This document shows positions 11,439 through 22,652 of a DNA stretch of 64,000 nucleotides, one piece after another. The DNA is taken from NCBI GenBank assembly GCA_031216915.1, contig CM062294.1, positions 396,233,217-396,297,216 on the forward strand, given 5' to 3'. The notes under the pieces were generated by a model. It worked only from the letters and a program-made list of their open reading frames with translations. It had not been told where the DNA came from and made no database searches. Positions within the stretch are counted from its first letter, which is position 1, and every line of letters starts with the position of its first letter. The translations under genes were made by a program, and so were the position numbers. The DNA comes from Pictodentalium vernedei. Taxonomy: Eukaryota > Mollusca > Scaphopoda > Dentaliida > Dentaliidae.

Positions 11439-14400
11439 ACAAGAGGCCCCAAGGGGCCTGAGGGCGCTCACCTGACATGGTAGCCTAAATTTATATCAAC
11501 CCAGAGAATTGATTTCAACAAGTTGCATCTGCTCCTCCTAAGAAAAGCTTATACCAAATATCCAAAGATTCTGACCAGTGGATCTAAAAAAAAAGAAGAT
11601 TTTTAAAGAATATTCCTCATATTGAACTAAGTTATAATTCAGGCTCCCACAGGGAGCCCATATATGAACCCAGGGACTTGGCTTTAACAAACTTGAATCT
11701 CACCCCCCTAAGGATGCTGCACACCAAATATCAAAACATTCCGACTGCTGGATCTGAAGAAGAAGATTTTTAAAGAAACGTCCTCATTTTGAACTAAGTT
11801 ACAATTCGAGCTCCCACAGTGAGTCCAAATATGGACCTAGGAACATGGCTGAAGAAGAAGATTTTTAAAGATAAGTCCTCATTTTGAACTAAGTTACAAT
11901 TCGAGCTCCCACAGTGAGTCCAAATATGGACCTAGGGACATGGCTTGAACAAACTTGAATCTCACCCCCTAAGGATGCTGCATACCAAATATCAAAACAT
12001 TCTGACTGCTGGATCTGAAGAAGATTTTTAAAGAAAATTCCTCATTTTGAACTAAGTTATAATTCGGGCTACCACAGTGAGCCCAAATATGAACCCAGGG
12101 ACTTGGCTTGAACAAACTTGAATCTCACCCCCCTTAGCATGGTGCATACCCAATATCAGAAGATTCTGCCTGCTGGATCTTGAGAAGAAGATTTTCAAAG
12201 AAATTTGCCTGAAATGCACTAAGTTCAAATTTGGGCTCCTATTCTGAGCCCAAATATAAATCCAGGGGGCAGATTTGAACAAACTTGAATCAGATCCACC
12301 CCACAATGTTGCATACCAAATATCAAAAGATTCTGCCTGCTGGATCTGGAGAAGAAGATTTTTTAAGAGATATGCCTGAAATGCACTAAGTTAAAATTTG
12401 GGCTCCTATACGGAGCCCAAATATAAACCCAGGGGGCCGATTTGAACAAACTTGAATCAGATCCACCCCACAATGTTGCTTACCAAATATGAAAAGATTC
12501 TGAAGCTGGATCTGGAGAAGAAGATTTTTTAAGAAATTTGCCTGAAATGCACTAAGTTCGAATTCGAGCTTCTATAGTGAGCCCAAATATGAATCTAGGA
12601 AGCCGATTTGAACAAACTTGAATCAGATCCACCCCACAATGTTGCATACCAAATATCAAAAGATTCTGCCTGCTGGATCTGGAGAAGAAGATTTTTTAAT
12701 AAATATGCCTGAAATGCACTAAGTCCGAATTCGGGCTTCTATATTAAGCCCAAATATGAATCCAGGGGGCCGATTTGAACAAACTTGAATCAGATCCACC
12801 CCGCAATGTTGCATACCAAATATCAAAAGATTCTGCCTGCTGGATCTGGAGAAGATTTTTGAAGAAATTTGCCCGAAATGCACTAAGTTTGAATTCGAGC
12901 TTCTATAGTGAGCCCAAATATGAATCCAGGGGGCCGATTTGAACAAACTTGAATCAGATCCACCCCGCAATGTTGCATACCAAATATCAAAAGATTCTGC
13001 CTGCTGGATCTGGAGAAGAAAATTTTTTAAGAAATTTGCCTGAAATGCACTAAGTTCGAATTCGAGCTTCTATAGTGAGCCCAAATATGAATCTAGGAAG
13101 CCGATTTGAACAAACTTGAATCAGATCCACCCCACAATGTTGCATACCAAATATCAAAAGATTCTGCCTGCTGGATCTGGAGAAGAAGATTTTTTAATAA
13201 ATTTGCTTGAAATGCACTAAGTTCAAATTTGGGCTCCTATACTGAGCCCAAATATACACCCAGTAGGCCGATTTGAACAAACTTGAATCAGATCCACCCC
13301 ACAATGTTGCTTACCAAATATGAAAAGATTCTGCCTGCTGGATCTGGAGAAGAAGATTTTTTAAGAAATTTGCATGAAATGCACTAAGTTCAAATTTGAG
13401 CTTCTATAGTGAGCCCAAATATGAATCTAGGAAGCCGATTTGAACAAACTTGAATCAGATCCACCCCACAACGTTGCATACCAAATATCAAAAGATTCTG
13501 CCTGCTGGATCTGGAGAAGATTTTTTAAGAAATTTGCCTAAATGCACTAAGTTCGAAATTGGGCTCCTATACTGAGCCCAAATATGAACCCAGGGGGCCG
13601 ATTTGAACAAACTTGAATCAGATCCACCCTACAATGTTGCATACCAAATATCAAAAGATTCTGCCTGCTGGATCTGGAGAAGAAGATTTTTTAAGAAATT
13701 TGCCTGAAATGCACTAAGTTCGAAATCGGGCTCCTATACTGAGCCCAAATATTAACCCAGGGGGCCGATTTGAACAATCTTGAATCAGATCCACCCCACA
13801 ATGTTGCTTACCAAATATCAAAAGATTCTGCCTGCTGGATCTGGAGAAGAAGATTTTTTAAGAAATTTGCCTGAAATGCACTAAGTTCGAATTTGGGCTT
13901 CTATAGTAAGCCCAAATATGAATCCAGGGGGCCAATTTGAACAAACTTGAATCAGATCTACCCCGCAACGTTGTATACCAAATATCAAAAGATTCTGCCT
14001 GCTGGATCTGGAGAAGAAGATTTTTGAAGAAATTTGCCTGAAATGCACTAAATTCGAATTCGAGCTCCTATAGTGAGCCCAAATATGAATCTAGGGAGCC
14101 GATTTGAACAAACTTGAATCAGATCCACCCTACAATGTTGCATACCAAATATCAAAAGATTCTGCCTGCTGGATCTGGAGAAGAAGATTTTCAAAGAAAT
14201 TTGCCTGAAATGCAGTAAGTTCAAATTTGGGCTCCTATACTGAGCCCAAATATAAACCCAGGGGGCTGATTTGAACAAACTTGAATCAGATCCACCCCAC
14301 AATGTTGCATACCAAATATCAAAAGATTCTGCCTGCTGGATCTGGAGAAGAAGATTTTTTAAGAAATTTGCCTGAAATGCACTAAGTTCGAAATCGGGCT

Positions 14401-15269
14401 CCTATACTGAGCCCAAATATGAACCCAGGGGGCCGATTTGAACAAACTTGAATCAGATCCACCCTACAATGTTGCATACCAAATATCAAAAGATTCTGCC
14501 TGCTGGATCTGGAGAAGAAGATTTTTTAATGTTTTTCCCATTGCCTACAGTGTTAAAAAGTGCTGACTCAGCACTTTTTCAAAGTCCCGAAACTGTACCC
14601 TATGATAAAACTGATGGCAATTTTTTTTTACCAATCCTTTCTGTTGGTCCTAAGGAAGCTGCACACCAAATAAAAATTCTCAGTGCCGTGCAGTTTTGGA
14701 GATATGGGCGTTTTAAATTTTTTTTATTTTTAGCTCCTGCGGTTCCCACGGGGCTGCGGGAAAATTTTTTTTTGCATAAATCAAGTACTCATGACCCAAT
14801 AAGCCCTCACATAAAATTTGGTTCAAATCAGCCTCTCGGTTTGGAAAATAGAAATTTTGGGCGGGGCAAAAAATTTTGCCCCTCCCATAACGACGCCAAG
14901 TATAGCCCCACAAACTTCTCTTGAACAAATCTGAGTCTACACATCAAAAGGAAGCTGCACACCAAATATCAAGTCTCTGCTACTGCTGGTTCATGAGAAG
15001 AAGATTTACAAAGATTTTGGTGCCCCTTGGGGGCCTGGCACCACCCAGGAGGAGGGGCAACTTCATTTGAACAAATCTGAATTGGCATTAGGTAATAAAC
15101 ATTTAGCCAACATTTGAATAAAATTGGGCTAGTGGTTTAGGAGGAGAAGTCGATAATGTAAAGTTAACGCCGGACGGACGACGACGGACGCCAGACGGAC
15201 GACGACAGACGCCGGACAGAAAGTGATTAGTAAAGCTCCCCTTGAGCTTCGCTCAGGTGAGCTAAAAAT
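11439..15269 (+). mobile_element. Family A element, copy A-4, full length with expanded array
   Basis: The longest A copy, with both termini. The 5' end ACAAGAGGCCCCAAGGGGCC contains a perfect hairpin and is followed by GCTCACCTGACATGG. The 3' end reads GAGCTTCGCTCAGGTGAGCT then AAAAAT, giving a local GAGC-TTC-GCTC hairpin overlapping the right subterminal repeat (TCAGGTGAGC, an exact match to the left). Before the 3' hairpin is a GACGGACGACGACGG-type simple repeat (about 15,160-15,220). Most of the length is a regular 167-bp tandem array. No coding capacity; long frames across it are translations of the repeat. Confidence 0.85.
11640..14535 (+). repeat. 167-bp tandem array, about 14 regular units plus older units
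   Basis: The phrase CAGATCCACC (or one-base variants) recurs at about 12291, 12458, 12623, 12791, 12955, 13122, 13289, 13456, 13619, 13786, 13953, 14120, 14287 and 14453, giving steps of 163-168 bp. Each unit holds CAAATATCAAAAGATTCTGC, CTGCTGGATCTGGAGAAGAA, GAAATGCACTAAGTT and an inverted GGGCTYC...GAGCCC hairpin. Units before 12,290 belong to a slightly different subtype (CTCACCCCCCTAAGGATGCT). Such a unit length matches tandem cores described for bivalve pearl/HINE elements and related satellites. Confidence 0.9.
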
Positions 15270-15660
15270 AATAATAAATGTGCAGATAACCAGTATTTTC
15301 TTCTTGTCAACTTTTCTCTTACCAGTATTTGTTGCAGGATCCCAACATTTGGGGGAGAACAAGTTGTCTGAAGGGCTATACTTGGCAATGGTATATGAAT
15401 GCCCAAATTATATTTTTTTTCACACAACTGCTATAATGGCCCCTATTATTCCAGTTAAACATAATTTGCTTACTACAGTAATAAAGCTCGGCCTCACTTC
15501 CTGGGGTTTCCAAAGGGGAAACATTGCAAATCTCAAAGCTGTACTCAAGCCTGGAAATAAGCAATCTGTTATTTGCAGAATGTGGTCCCCATAAGGTGAA
15601 TTCGATGCTGTCCCGTACAATGGGCTAGAATTCCCCAATTCATCCTCCAGGTACATCTTT
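15270..15660. other. Possible exon-like, apparently single-copy sequence
   Basis: Not similar to any repeat in the window. A + frame continues from about 15,260 to 15,594, preceded at about 15,300-15,321 by a pyrimidine-rich stretch and CAG that resembles a splice acceptor (TTCTCTTACCAG). A - frame of 78 codons (15,420-15,656) also exists. I recognise no domain in either, and both could be chance or an unlisted repeat. Confidence 0.2.
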
Positions 15661-16034
15661 GTGTTCAGACCTGAGACGTGGATTCAGTTTGAGGAACACA
15701 GAGGGTTAATTTAGTAATACTACCCTGCTGTGCAGGCTAGCATCCTCAAGTTCACCATCTGGGAACCTCATTCTCCAGATGACCGTCTACTTATTTCCAG
15801 GTTTGGCTGTATTGTTTAGTTGAAACAGATCTTTAATTTCCACCAAACTCACACCAGCAACTGGTGCCCCCAAATTACAGGAATGTTCCCAAATTAGACA
15901 GGATAACACACGGTACATGGTTTGTTTTTTATGACATTTGTCCTGTTTCATAACATGTGATTTAACTCTTGAAAAAGGCCTGGATATTTGTATACATCCT
16001 TGCTGCATAATAGTCTCCATCCTGTGGCTTTGCA
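15661..16034. other. No feature recognised
   Basis: No array, terminal motif or recognisable coding sequence. Confidence 0.4.
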
Positions 16035-16094
16035 GTTGTTTCTAGGCAAGTCTTGGCTGCCTATTTAGGCAGCCAAAACTTGCCTAAAAACAAC
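16035..16094. repeat. 28-bp-arm fold-back
   Basis: Arms 16035-16062 and 16067-16094 are reverse complements with two mismatches and a 4-nt loop. Both mismatches are C versus T, consistent with transitions after formation. Confidence 0.85.
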
Positions 16095-16503
16095 TTCTAA
16101 TATGTTCATAATGTTATTTCGAGTTTACTGAGAGGCTGTATGTTACAGAATATGTCCTGTCACTGTAAAAAATGATTAAAGTTGAAGTTAGGCCCAACCC
16201 CATAGGGTGACAAAATATTTGGAGGCATCAAAACAGCCCTAAGAAGCCCTAAAATTTCAGGTAGTCAGTATAATAAAATATTTCTTCTGTGTATCGAAAC
16301 CATACATCTGCTTTGAGTCGATCCCGAATCAGACTCAAGATTCAATTTTTTTGAATCTCTCATACCAACTTCAATTTGTTACATTTCCAACAAAAAATTT
16401 GATAAAACTGTCATTAGAATTCATTCATGTAGGCTCAATTCCTATTTAATTGAGTAATTGACAATGTTTAATTGTTAGATAAGTGGTGAATTTTGCCCAC
16501 AAC

Positions 16504-16609
16504 ATTATCCATAGTTTTAGTTTTTGAAGGCTTAACTTGTTACTATTCACGTTCTTAAGAACGTGAATAGTAACAAGTTAAGCCTTCAAAAACTAAAACT
16601 ATGGATAAT
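16504..16609. repeat. Perfect 106-bp palindrome with no spacer
   Basis: Positions 16504-16556 and 16557-16609 are exact reverse complements (53 bp each), centred on TTAA. The match stops at 16503/16610. No repeat family in the window shares the sequence. Confidence 0.97.
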
Positions 16610-16812
16610 AGGCCTAGCTGTTTCAGCGATGTTGCTACAGAGAATATTTAGTTACTGGTGTTTAAGGTGTTTACTCAGTCTTGTAAGGGTCATCACAGTG
16701 TTCCATAACTTCCATTTGGTGCAATATGAAATAACTTTTCTTTTAAGATTAGATTCAAGATTCGATTTGATATTGATATCAGACCTGATTCGATATGAGA
16801 TTAGATTTGAAA

Positions 16813-19163
16813 ACAGGAGGCCCCACAGGGCCTGAAGCGCTCATCTTGTACAGAACACAATTTAAACAGAGTCCAAGAATGAGTCTACATTAAGCAAGAC
16901 ATATCCATAGGCTACACTGTCAATCCTAGAGTCCCTCAGGAGTGACAAAAATAATCTGGGCATCATGCCTTTTCTTCAGTTGATCATAAGTAAAATGTAG
17001 AGCTTCCCTATGAAGCCCCTTGATACAACCTATGTGGATTAATCTTAGTACCTGTAGAGGGTACTGATTTATTTATTTATTTATTGGTGTTTATGGTCAC
17101 ATACTTATGCACAATGGCTAATCGTGACCGTGACAGTTTTACGGGTGGAGGAAGCCGGAGTACCCGGAGAGAAGCACCGAGCAACGACGAGCAGCTGTCA
17201 GCTCTCCAACATCGTAACTCTGAACTCTGCACTGCAGCACAGACAGGGTTAGATTGGTTGAAGACATGCGCACCATCGACGTGCAGTATGCCTCAGTACA
17301 CAGCGTCATCGTGCCCCCATGTAGGCAATCGGGGTGAAGTGTCTTGCCCAAGGACACAACGCTGTTGCCGCAGGTGGGATTCGAACCGAGGACCCCTCGG
17401 CTTGCAGCCTGCACCTCTACCAACTGAGCCACCGTGCCCCCAGAGGGTACTGAATACAAAATTTTTAATTCTTCAGCAAAATGGCCAATTCCAGCTCCCA
17501 TAGAGAGCCCAAATATTAACCCAGGCTCTTGATTTGAACACAGTTAAATCTGACTTCCCTAGAGATGTTGTGTACCGAATATGAAAGCATTCTGACTGTT
17601 GGATCTGAAGAAGAGAAATTGTAAAGAAATTTCTTTGAATTGCACTAAGTTCAAATTTGGGCTACCATAGCGAGCCCAAATATCAACCTATGGATCCAAT
17701 TTGAACAAACTTGAATCTGACCCCCCTAGAGATGTTGTATACCAAATGTGAAAGCATTCTGACAAGTGAATCTGAAGAAGAAGATTTTTGAAGAAATTCC
17801 CTCATATTGTACTAAGTTAAATTTCATGTTCCCATATGGAGCCCAAATATTAACCTGGGCACTCGAATTGAACAACCTGGAATCTGACCCCCCTAGAGAT
17901 GTTGTATACCAACTATAAAAGCATTGCGACTGGTGGATCTGAAGAAGAAGATTTTTAAAGAAATTTCCTCATATTGCACTAAGTAAAAATTTGGGCTACC
18001 ATAGTGAGCCCAAATATATACCTAGGGATCTGATTTGAACTTGAGTCTGACCCCCATAGAGATGTTGCATACCACATATCAAAGCATTCTGCCTGACTGA
18101 TCTGAAGAAGATTTTTTTAAATTACCCTCCATATTGAACAAAGATAAAATTTGGGCTTCCATAGGAAGCCCAAATATTAACCTAGGAATTTGGTTTGAAC
18201 AATCTAGAATCTGACCCTCATAACAATGATGTATACCAAATATTAAAAGATTCTGACTGGTGGTTCTGAAGAAGAAGATTTTTAAAGAATATTCCCCATA
18301 TTACCCTATGTTAAAACTTCGGGCTCCTGCAGAGAGCCCAAATATGATCCAATGAGCTTTATTTCAACAAACTTTTATCTGACCCCCCTATGAATGCTGT
18401 ATACCAAATATCAAAAGATTCTGATGATTGGTTCTGGAGAAAAGATTTTTAAAAATTTTTGCAAATATGCTAACTCAGCATTTTTTCGATGCCCATTACA
18501 GAACACCCTAACATAACCGATGGCAATTTTTTTTTACCGTTCAATTCTACTAGTCATAAGGATACTTCATACCAAATAAAAGCTCTCTGTTCCGTGGGGT
18601 TTGGGAAATATGGGCGTTGGAAAATATTTCTATTTTTAGCTCCCAGGGTTCCCATGGGGATGCGAGAATTTTTTTTTTTTGCATGGGTCAAGTACTTATG
18701 ACCCAATACTACTACAAACCAAACTTGGTTCATACCAGACCATCGGTTCAGAAAATAGAAATTTTGGGCGGGGCCAAAAATGTTACCCCTCCTATTACAA
18801 AGCCAAATATTACTTCACGAACTTCGTTTGAACAAATTTGATTCTACACCTCATATGGAAGCTCCATAGCAAATATTATGTCATTGTACACACTGGTTCT
18901 TGAGAAGAAGATTTTAAAAATATTTTGGAGCATTTTCCCCCACTCCCTCCCTATGGGGCTGGGCATGCTGAGTTGAACAAAAATGAAATGCCCCTTTGGG
19001 ACCATCACTCACACAAACTTTCACTTGAATTGGCCCAGTGGCTTTGGAGGAGAAGACCAAAACATGGTGCTGACGGATGACGGACGACAGACGACGGATG
19101 AGGGACGACGGACGGTGAACGATGAGATTAGCTCAGCTTGACTTTGTCAAGATGAGCTAAAAA
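16813..19163 (+). mobile_element. Family C element, copy C-1, carrying a SINE
   Basis: Begins ACAGGAGGCCCCACAGGGCC with left repeat GCTCATCTTG. It ends with a CTTGAC-TTT-GTCAAG hairpin and CAAGATGAGCTAAAAA, whose first ten bases are the exact reverse complement of the left repeat. The interior has A-like units (17,480-18,440), then the region shared with A (ACCGATGGCAATTTT, GATATGGGCG-like, TTTTTAGCTCC, GAAATTTTGGGCGGGGCC) and a GACGGATGACGGACG tract before the 3' hairpin. A SINE is inserted at 17,068-17,441. Closely related to C-3. Confidence 0.8.
17068..17441 (-). mobile_element. tRNA-derived SINE with 12-bp target duplication
   Basis: Read on the - strand it starts GGGGGCACGGTGGCTCAG and has a pol III A box (TGGCTCAGTTGG, 17,420-17,431) and B box (GGTTCGAATCC, 17,377-17,387), then a CCTTGGGCAAGACACTTCAC body and an AAAT-rich 3' tail ending at 17,068. 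The target duplication AGAGGGTACTGA flanks it (17,056-17,067 and 17,442-17,453). The same target is uninterrupted in C-2 (about 20,375) and C-3 (about 25,030). A + strand sister copy lies at 31,482-31,836. Confidence 0.92.
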
Positions 19164-20125
19164 TTTGTGATTTGCAGATCCTACTTCTGTGGTGATATGA
19201 CAGCAATCAAACTGGCTAGTCTACATTGTCCCCAAATTAGACCATTCAGAAGGCCTGAGCTGAAATGAAATCAAACTGAAAACTTGAACAATACACAAAT
19301 ATTTATGTAACAGAATAAAATTAACATAGATACACCTGCATACACAAGAAATAAAAATATATAACAATAAATTTAAATAAGGCCTATGAAGAAAATTCTT
19401 GATTCTGAAGCAATTTTTTCACAATTCCATGACGATGGAGGGATGCTCTTCTTTCTCTATTTTTTAACCCATCAATCAGAACTGTTGTTTGTGGCAATAG
19501 TCCCAAACACTTTGATGTCCAAAAACAATCATTTTCGGCAGCAGAAATTCTGCATAATGCAGATTCCAATTTAACCAATTATATCTTGTTTGACAGATCT
19601 CATTGTGAGATATTATTGCTTAAATTTTTAGACCAACTAATCCAATAAATTCATCAGAGAGATTTCAGGTACAACCAAATTTTTCTGAGGTAGATTTTCA
19701 ATGAAGAGGTTGTCCCTGTGAAACAAGAAGTTTTGTTCAATTGCCTAATTTTAGGTACTTATTTCTCTGCACACTAATGTCAAATTATCAAAATTTCAAC
19801 CTGTGAATTTTTCACATAATGCAACCAGGAATTTTAACTAATTCAGTCTTGTTCTTCTGTGGGGATCTGACAGCAAAGACTTGGCAAGTTTACATTGTCC
19901 ACAAATTAGACCTATCTAGAGGCCCGAGTTGAAATGATATCAAACTGAAAACTTTAACGTTACACAAATATTAACGTAACATTAAAACACATATACAAGC
20001 AATAAAAATATATAACAATAAATTTAAATAAGGCCCAACAAAGTTAAAAATCTGTTTCTCATGCCCTCCTGCATGGTCATTTTGGCTGCCGCATATGCTA
20101 TTTTTATAACCAGAACAAACTCAAA
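19164..20125. repeat. Intergenic sequence with a ~200-bp direct duplication
   Basis: 19,185-19,384 and 19,852-20,036 are clearly homologous (shared ACAGCAA..AAACT..., TACATTGTCC, ATATATAACAATAAATTTAA, ATAAGGCC), offset by about 666 bp, which suggests a diverged tandem duplication of a 0.67-kb unit with the second copy cut short by C-2. No coding signal. Confidence 0.75.
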
Positions 20126-22649
20126 ACAAGAGGCCCCACGGGGCCTGAAGCACCCACCTTGAACAGAACACGATATAAACAGAGTCCAAGAATGAGTCTA
20201 CATTAAGCAAGCCATCTTCATAGGACACACTGTAAATCCTTGAGCCTCTCAGGAGTGACAAAAATAGTCTGAACATCATGCTGTTTCTTCAGTTGATCAT
20301 AATGTAAAATGTGGAGCTCCCCTATGATGCCCCTTGATACACCCTATGTGGATTAATCTTAGTTACACACCTCTAGAGGGTACTGAATACAAAATTTCTA
20401 ATTCTTCAGCTACATGTACAATTCGGTCTCCCATTAGGAGTCCAAATATTAACCCAGGCTCTCAATCTGAACAAAGTTGAATATGACCTTCCTAGAGATG
20501 TTGCATACCAAATATAAAAGCATTCTGACTGTTCGATCTGAAGAAGAAAATTTTTAAAGAAATTTCTTCATATTGCATTAAGTTAAAATTTGGGTTACCA
20601 TAGCGAGACCAAATATTAACCTACAGACCCGATTTGAACAAACTTGAATCTGACCCTCCTAGAGAAGTTGTATGCCAAATATGAAAGCATTCTGACTAGT
20701 GGATCTGAAGTAGAAGATTTTTAAAGAAATTTCCTCGTACTGCACTAAGTTAAAATGCGGGCTACCATAGGGAGCCCAAATATTAACCCAAGGAATCAAT
20801 TTGAACAAACTTGAATCTGACTCCCCTAGAGATGTTGCCAACCAAATATAAAAAAATCTGACAAGTGAATCTGAAGAAGATTTTTGGAAGCATTCCGACT
20901 GGTGCATCTGAAGAAAAAGATTTTTTAAGAAATTTCGTCATATTGCACTATGTTAAAATTTGGGCTTCCATAGCAAGCCCAAATATATACCTAGGGACCC
21001 GATTTGAACAAACTTGAATCTGACCCTCATAACAATGATGTATACCAAACATTAAAAGATTCTGACTGGTGGTTCTGAAGACGAGAGAGTTCAAATATGA
21101 ACCAATGAATGGGCTTTATTTTAACAAACTTGTACCTGACCCCCCCCTCCCCCACCCCTATATATGCTGTATACCGAATATCAAAAGATTCTGACTATTG
21201 GTTCTGGCCTGTGTGAAATTTATGCTGGGTTTTCAGGAATTCCAGGGAATTCCAGGAGAATAATCAAGACAAAGCTTGGAAAAATCAAGAAAAAGAAGTA
21301 TTTGTGAAAACATTTTTTCAGAGAATTTCTGTATTTTTTCTGATTTTAAATTCCTGATTTCCCAGAAAAATCAGGATATCACATAAAAAGCATCTGATGA
21401 CTGTGTTTTAAATTCCTGGTTTCCCGGAAAAGTCTAGAATTCTTACTCTGTTGGAGTAAAAATATATAATGTATATTAATGTCATGTCCCCATTGGATAA
21501 TTTAAACTTGGAGGTAAACGTTTCACATCTCTGCCATGTTATACATGTATTTTTGTTGAAGAGACTATTCTGAATGGAAATAAACTTATACTTGTGAGTA
21601 TTCAATCTTTCACCTTGATAATACATTTTTGAATTATAAAAAATAATCTTCAGAGCCTAATGGATAAAGGTTGGGGAAATGTTAACTGTTCAACAATTTG
21701 TTTCATCAAAATCTTTGTTAACAATGAAATGTCAGTTGAATTCCTGTAAATCTGGACAATCAGGAATTTTTGCTCAGACAGGTTTTTTTAAAATCCTAAA
21801 TTCTCTGGAATTTCAGGGTGGCCAATATCGCAGAATCCTGGTTTTCCTGATTTTCTTGACTTGATATTCTCTGGATTTCCAGGGTTTCCGGACATGAAAA
21901 AGACCATGTTATTTCCCAGAATTCCCTGGAATTCCAGAGAAAGTTTCACACAGGGGAGAAAAGATTTTTCTAATTTTTGCAAATATGCTGACTCAGCATT
22001 TTTTCGATGCCCTCTACTGAACACCCTAACATAACCGATGGCAATGTTTTTTTTACCATTCAATTCTACAGGTCCTAAGGATTCTTCATACCAAATAACA
22101 GTTTTCTGTTCTGTGAGGTTTGGAAAATATGGGCGTTTGAAAATATTTCTATTTTTAGCTCCTGGGGTTCCCATGGGGATGCAGGAATTTTTTTTTGCAC
22201 AAGTCAAGTGGTTGTGACCCAATAATACCACATACTAAATTTGGTTCAAATCGGACAATCGGTTCAGAAAATAGAAATTTTGGGCGGGGCCAAAAATCTT
22301 ACCCCTCCCATTATAAAGCCAAATATTGCTTCACAAACTTTGTTTGAACAAACTTGAATCTACACCTCATAAGAAAGTTCCATAACAAATATCAAGTCAT
22401 TGTACCCACTGGTTCATGAGAAGAAGATTTAAAAAATATTTTGGAGCATTTTCCTCTACCCCCTCCCTATGGGGATGGTCATGTTGAGCTGAACAAAATT
22501 GCAAAGCCCCTTCGGGACCATCACTCACACAAACTTTCACTTGAATTGGCCCAATGGTTTTGGAGAAGACCAAAACATGGTGTTGATGGACGACCGACAG
22601 AGAGCGATGGGATTAGCTCAGCTTGGCTTTGTCGAGGTGAGCTAAAAAT
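20126..22649 (+). mobile_element. Family C element, copy C-2, interrupted
   Basis: Begins ACAAGAGGCCCCACGGGGCC (perfect 5' hairpin), with left repeat CACCTTG, and ends TCGAGGTGAGCTAAAAAT. C-1 and C-3 have CAT at the left and ATG at the right; C-2 has CAC and GTG, so the two ends changed together. A 747-bp element sits at 21,208-21,954. The interior matches C-1 and C-3 apart from small deletions. Confidence 0.8.
21208..21954. mobile_element. Short-TIR element inserted in C-2
   Basis: Ends are CCTGTGTGAAA and its reverse complement TTTCACACAGG, flanked by GG on both sides (21,206-21,207 and 21,955-21,956). C-1 and C-3 have GGTTCTGGAGAAAAG without interruption, so the junctions are exact and the duplication is 2 bp. 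The interior is full of short palindromic phrases such as GGAATTCCAGG and CCTGATTTCCC in both orientations. No transposase is encoded. I do not recognise the family. Confidence 0.85.
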
Positions 22650-22652
22650 AAA

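Noticed and set aside
12290-14535. Regular repeat-spacer array resembling CRISPR
   Set aside because: The whole 167-bp unit is repeated, with no unique spacers, inside a eukaryotic mobile element; no cas genes.
14448-14924. 158-codon + frame across the end of the A-4 array
   Set aside because: It reads through tandem repeat units and the non-coding A 3' half; the same region is frameshifted in other copies. A repeat translation, not a gene.
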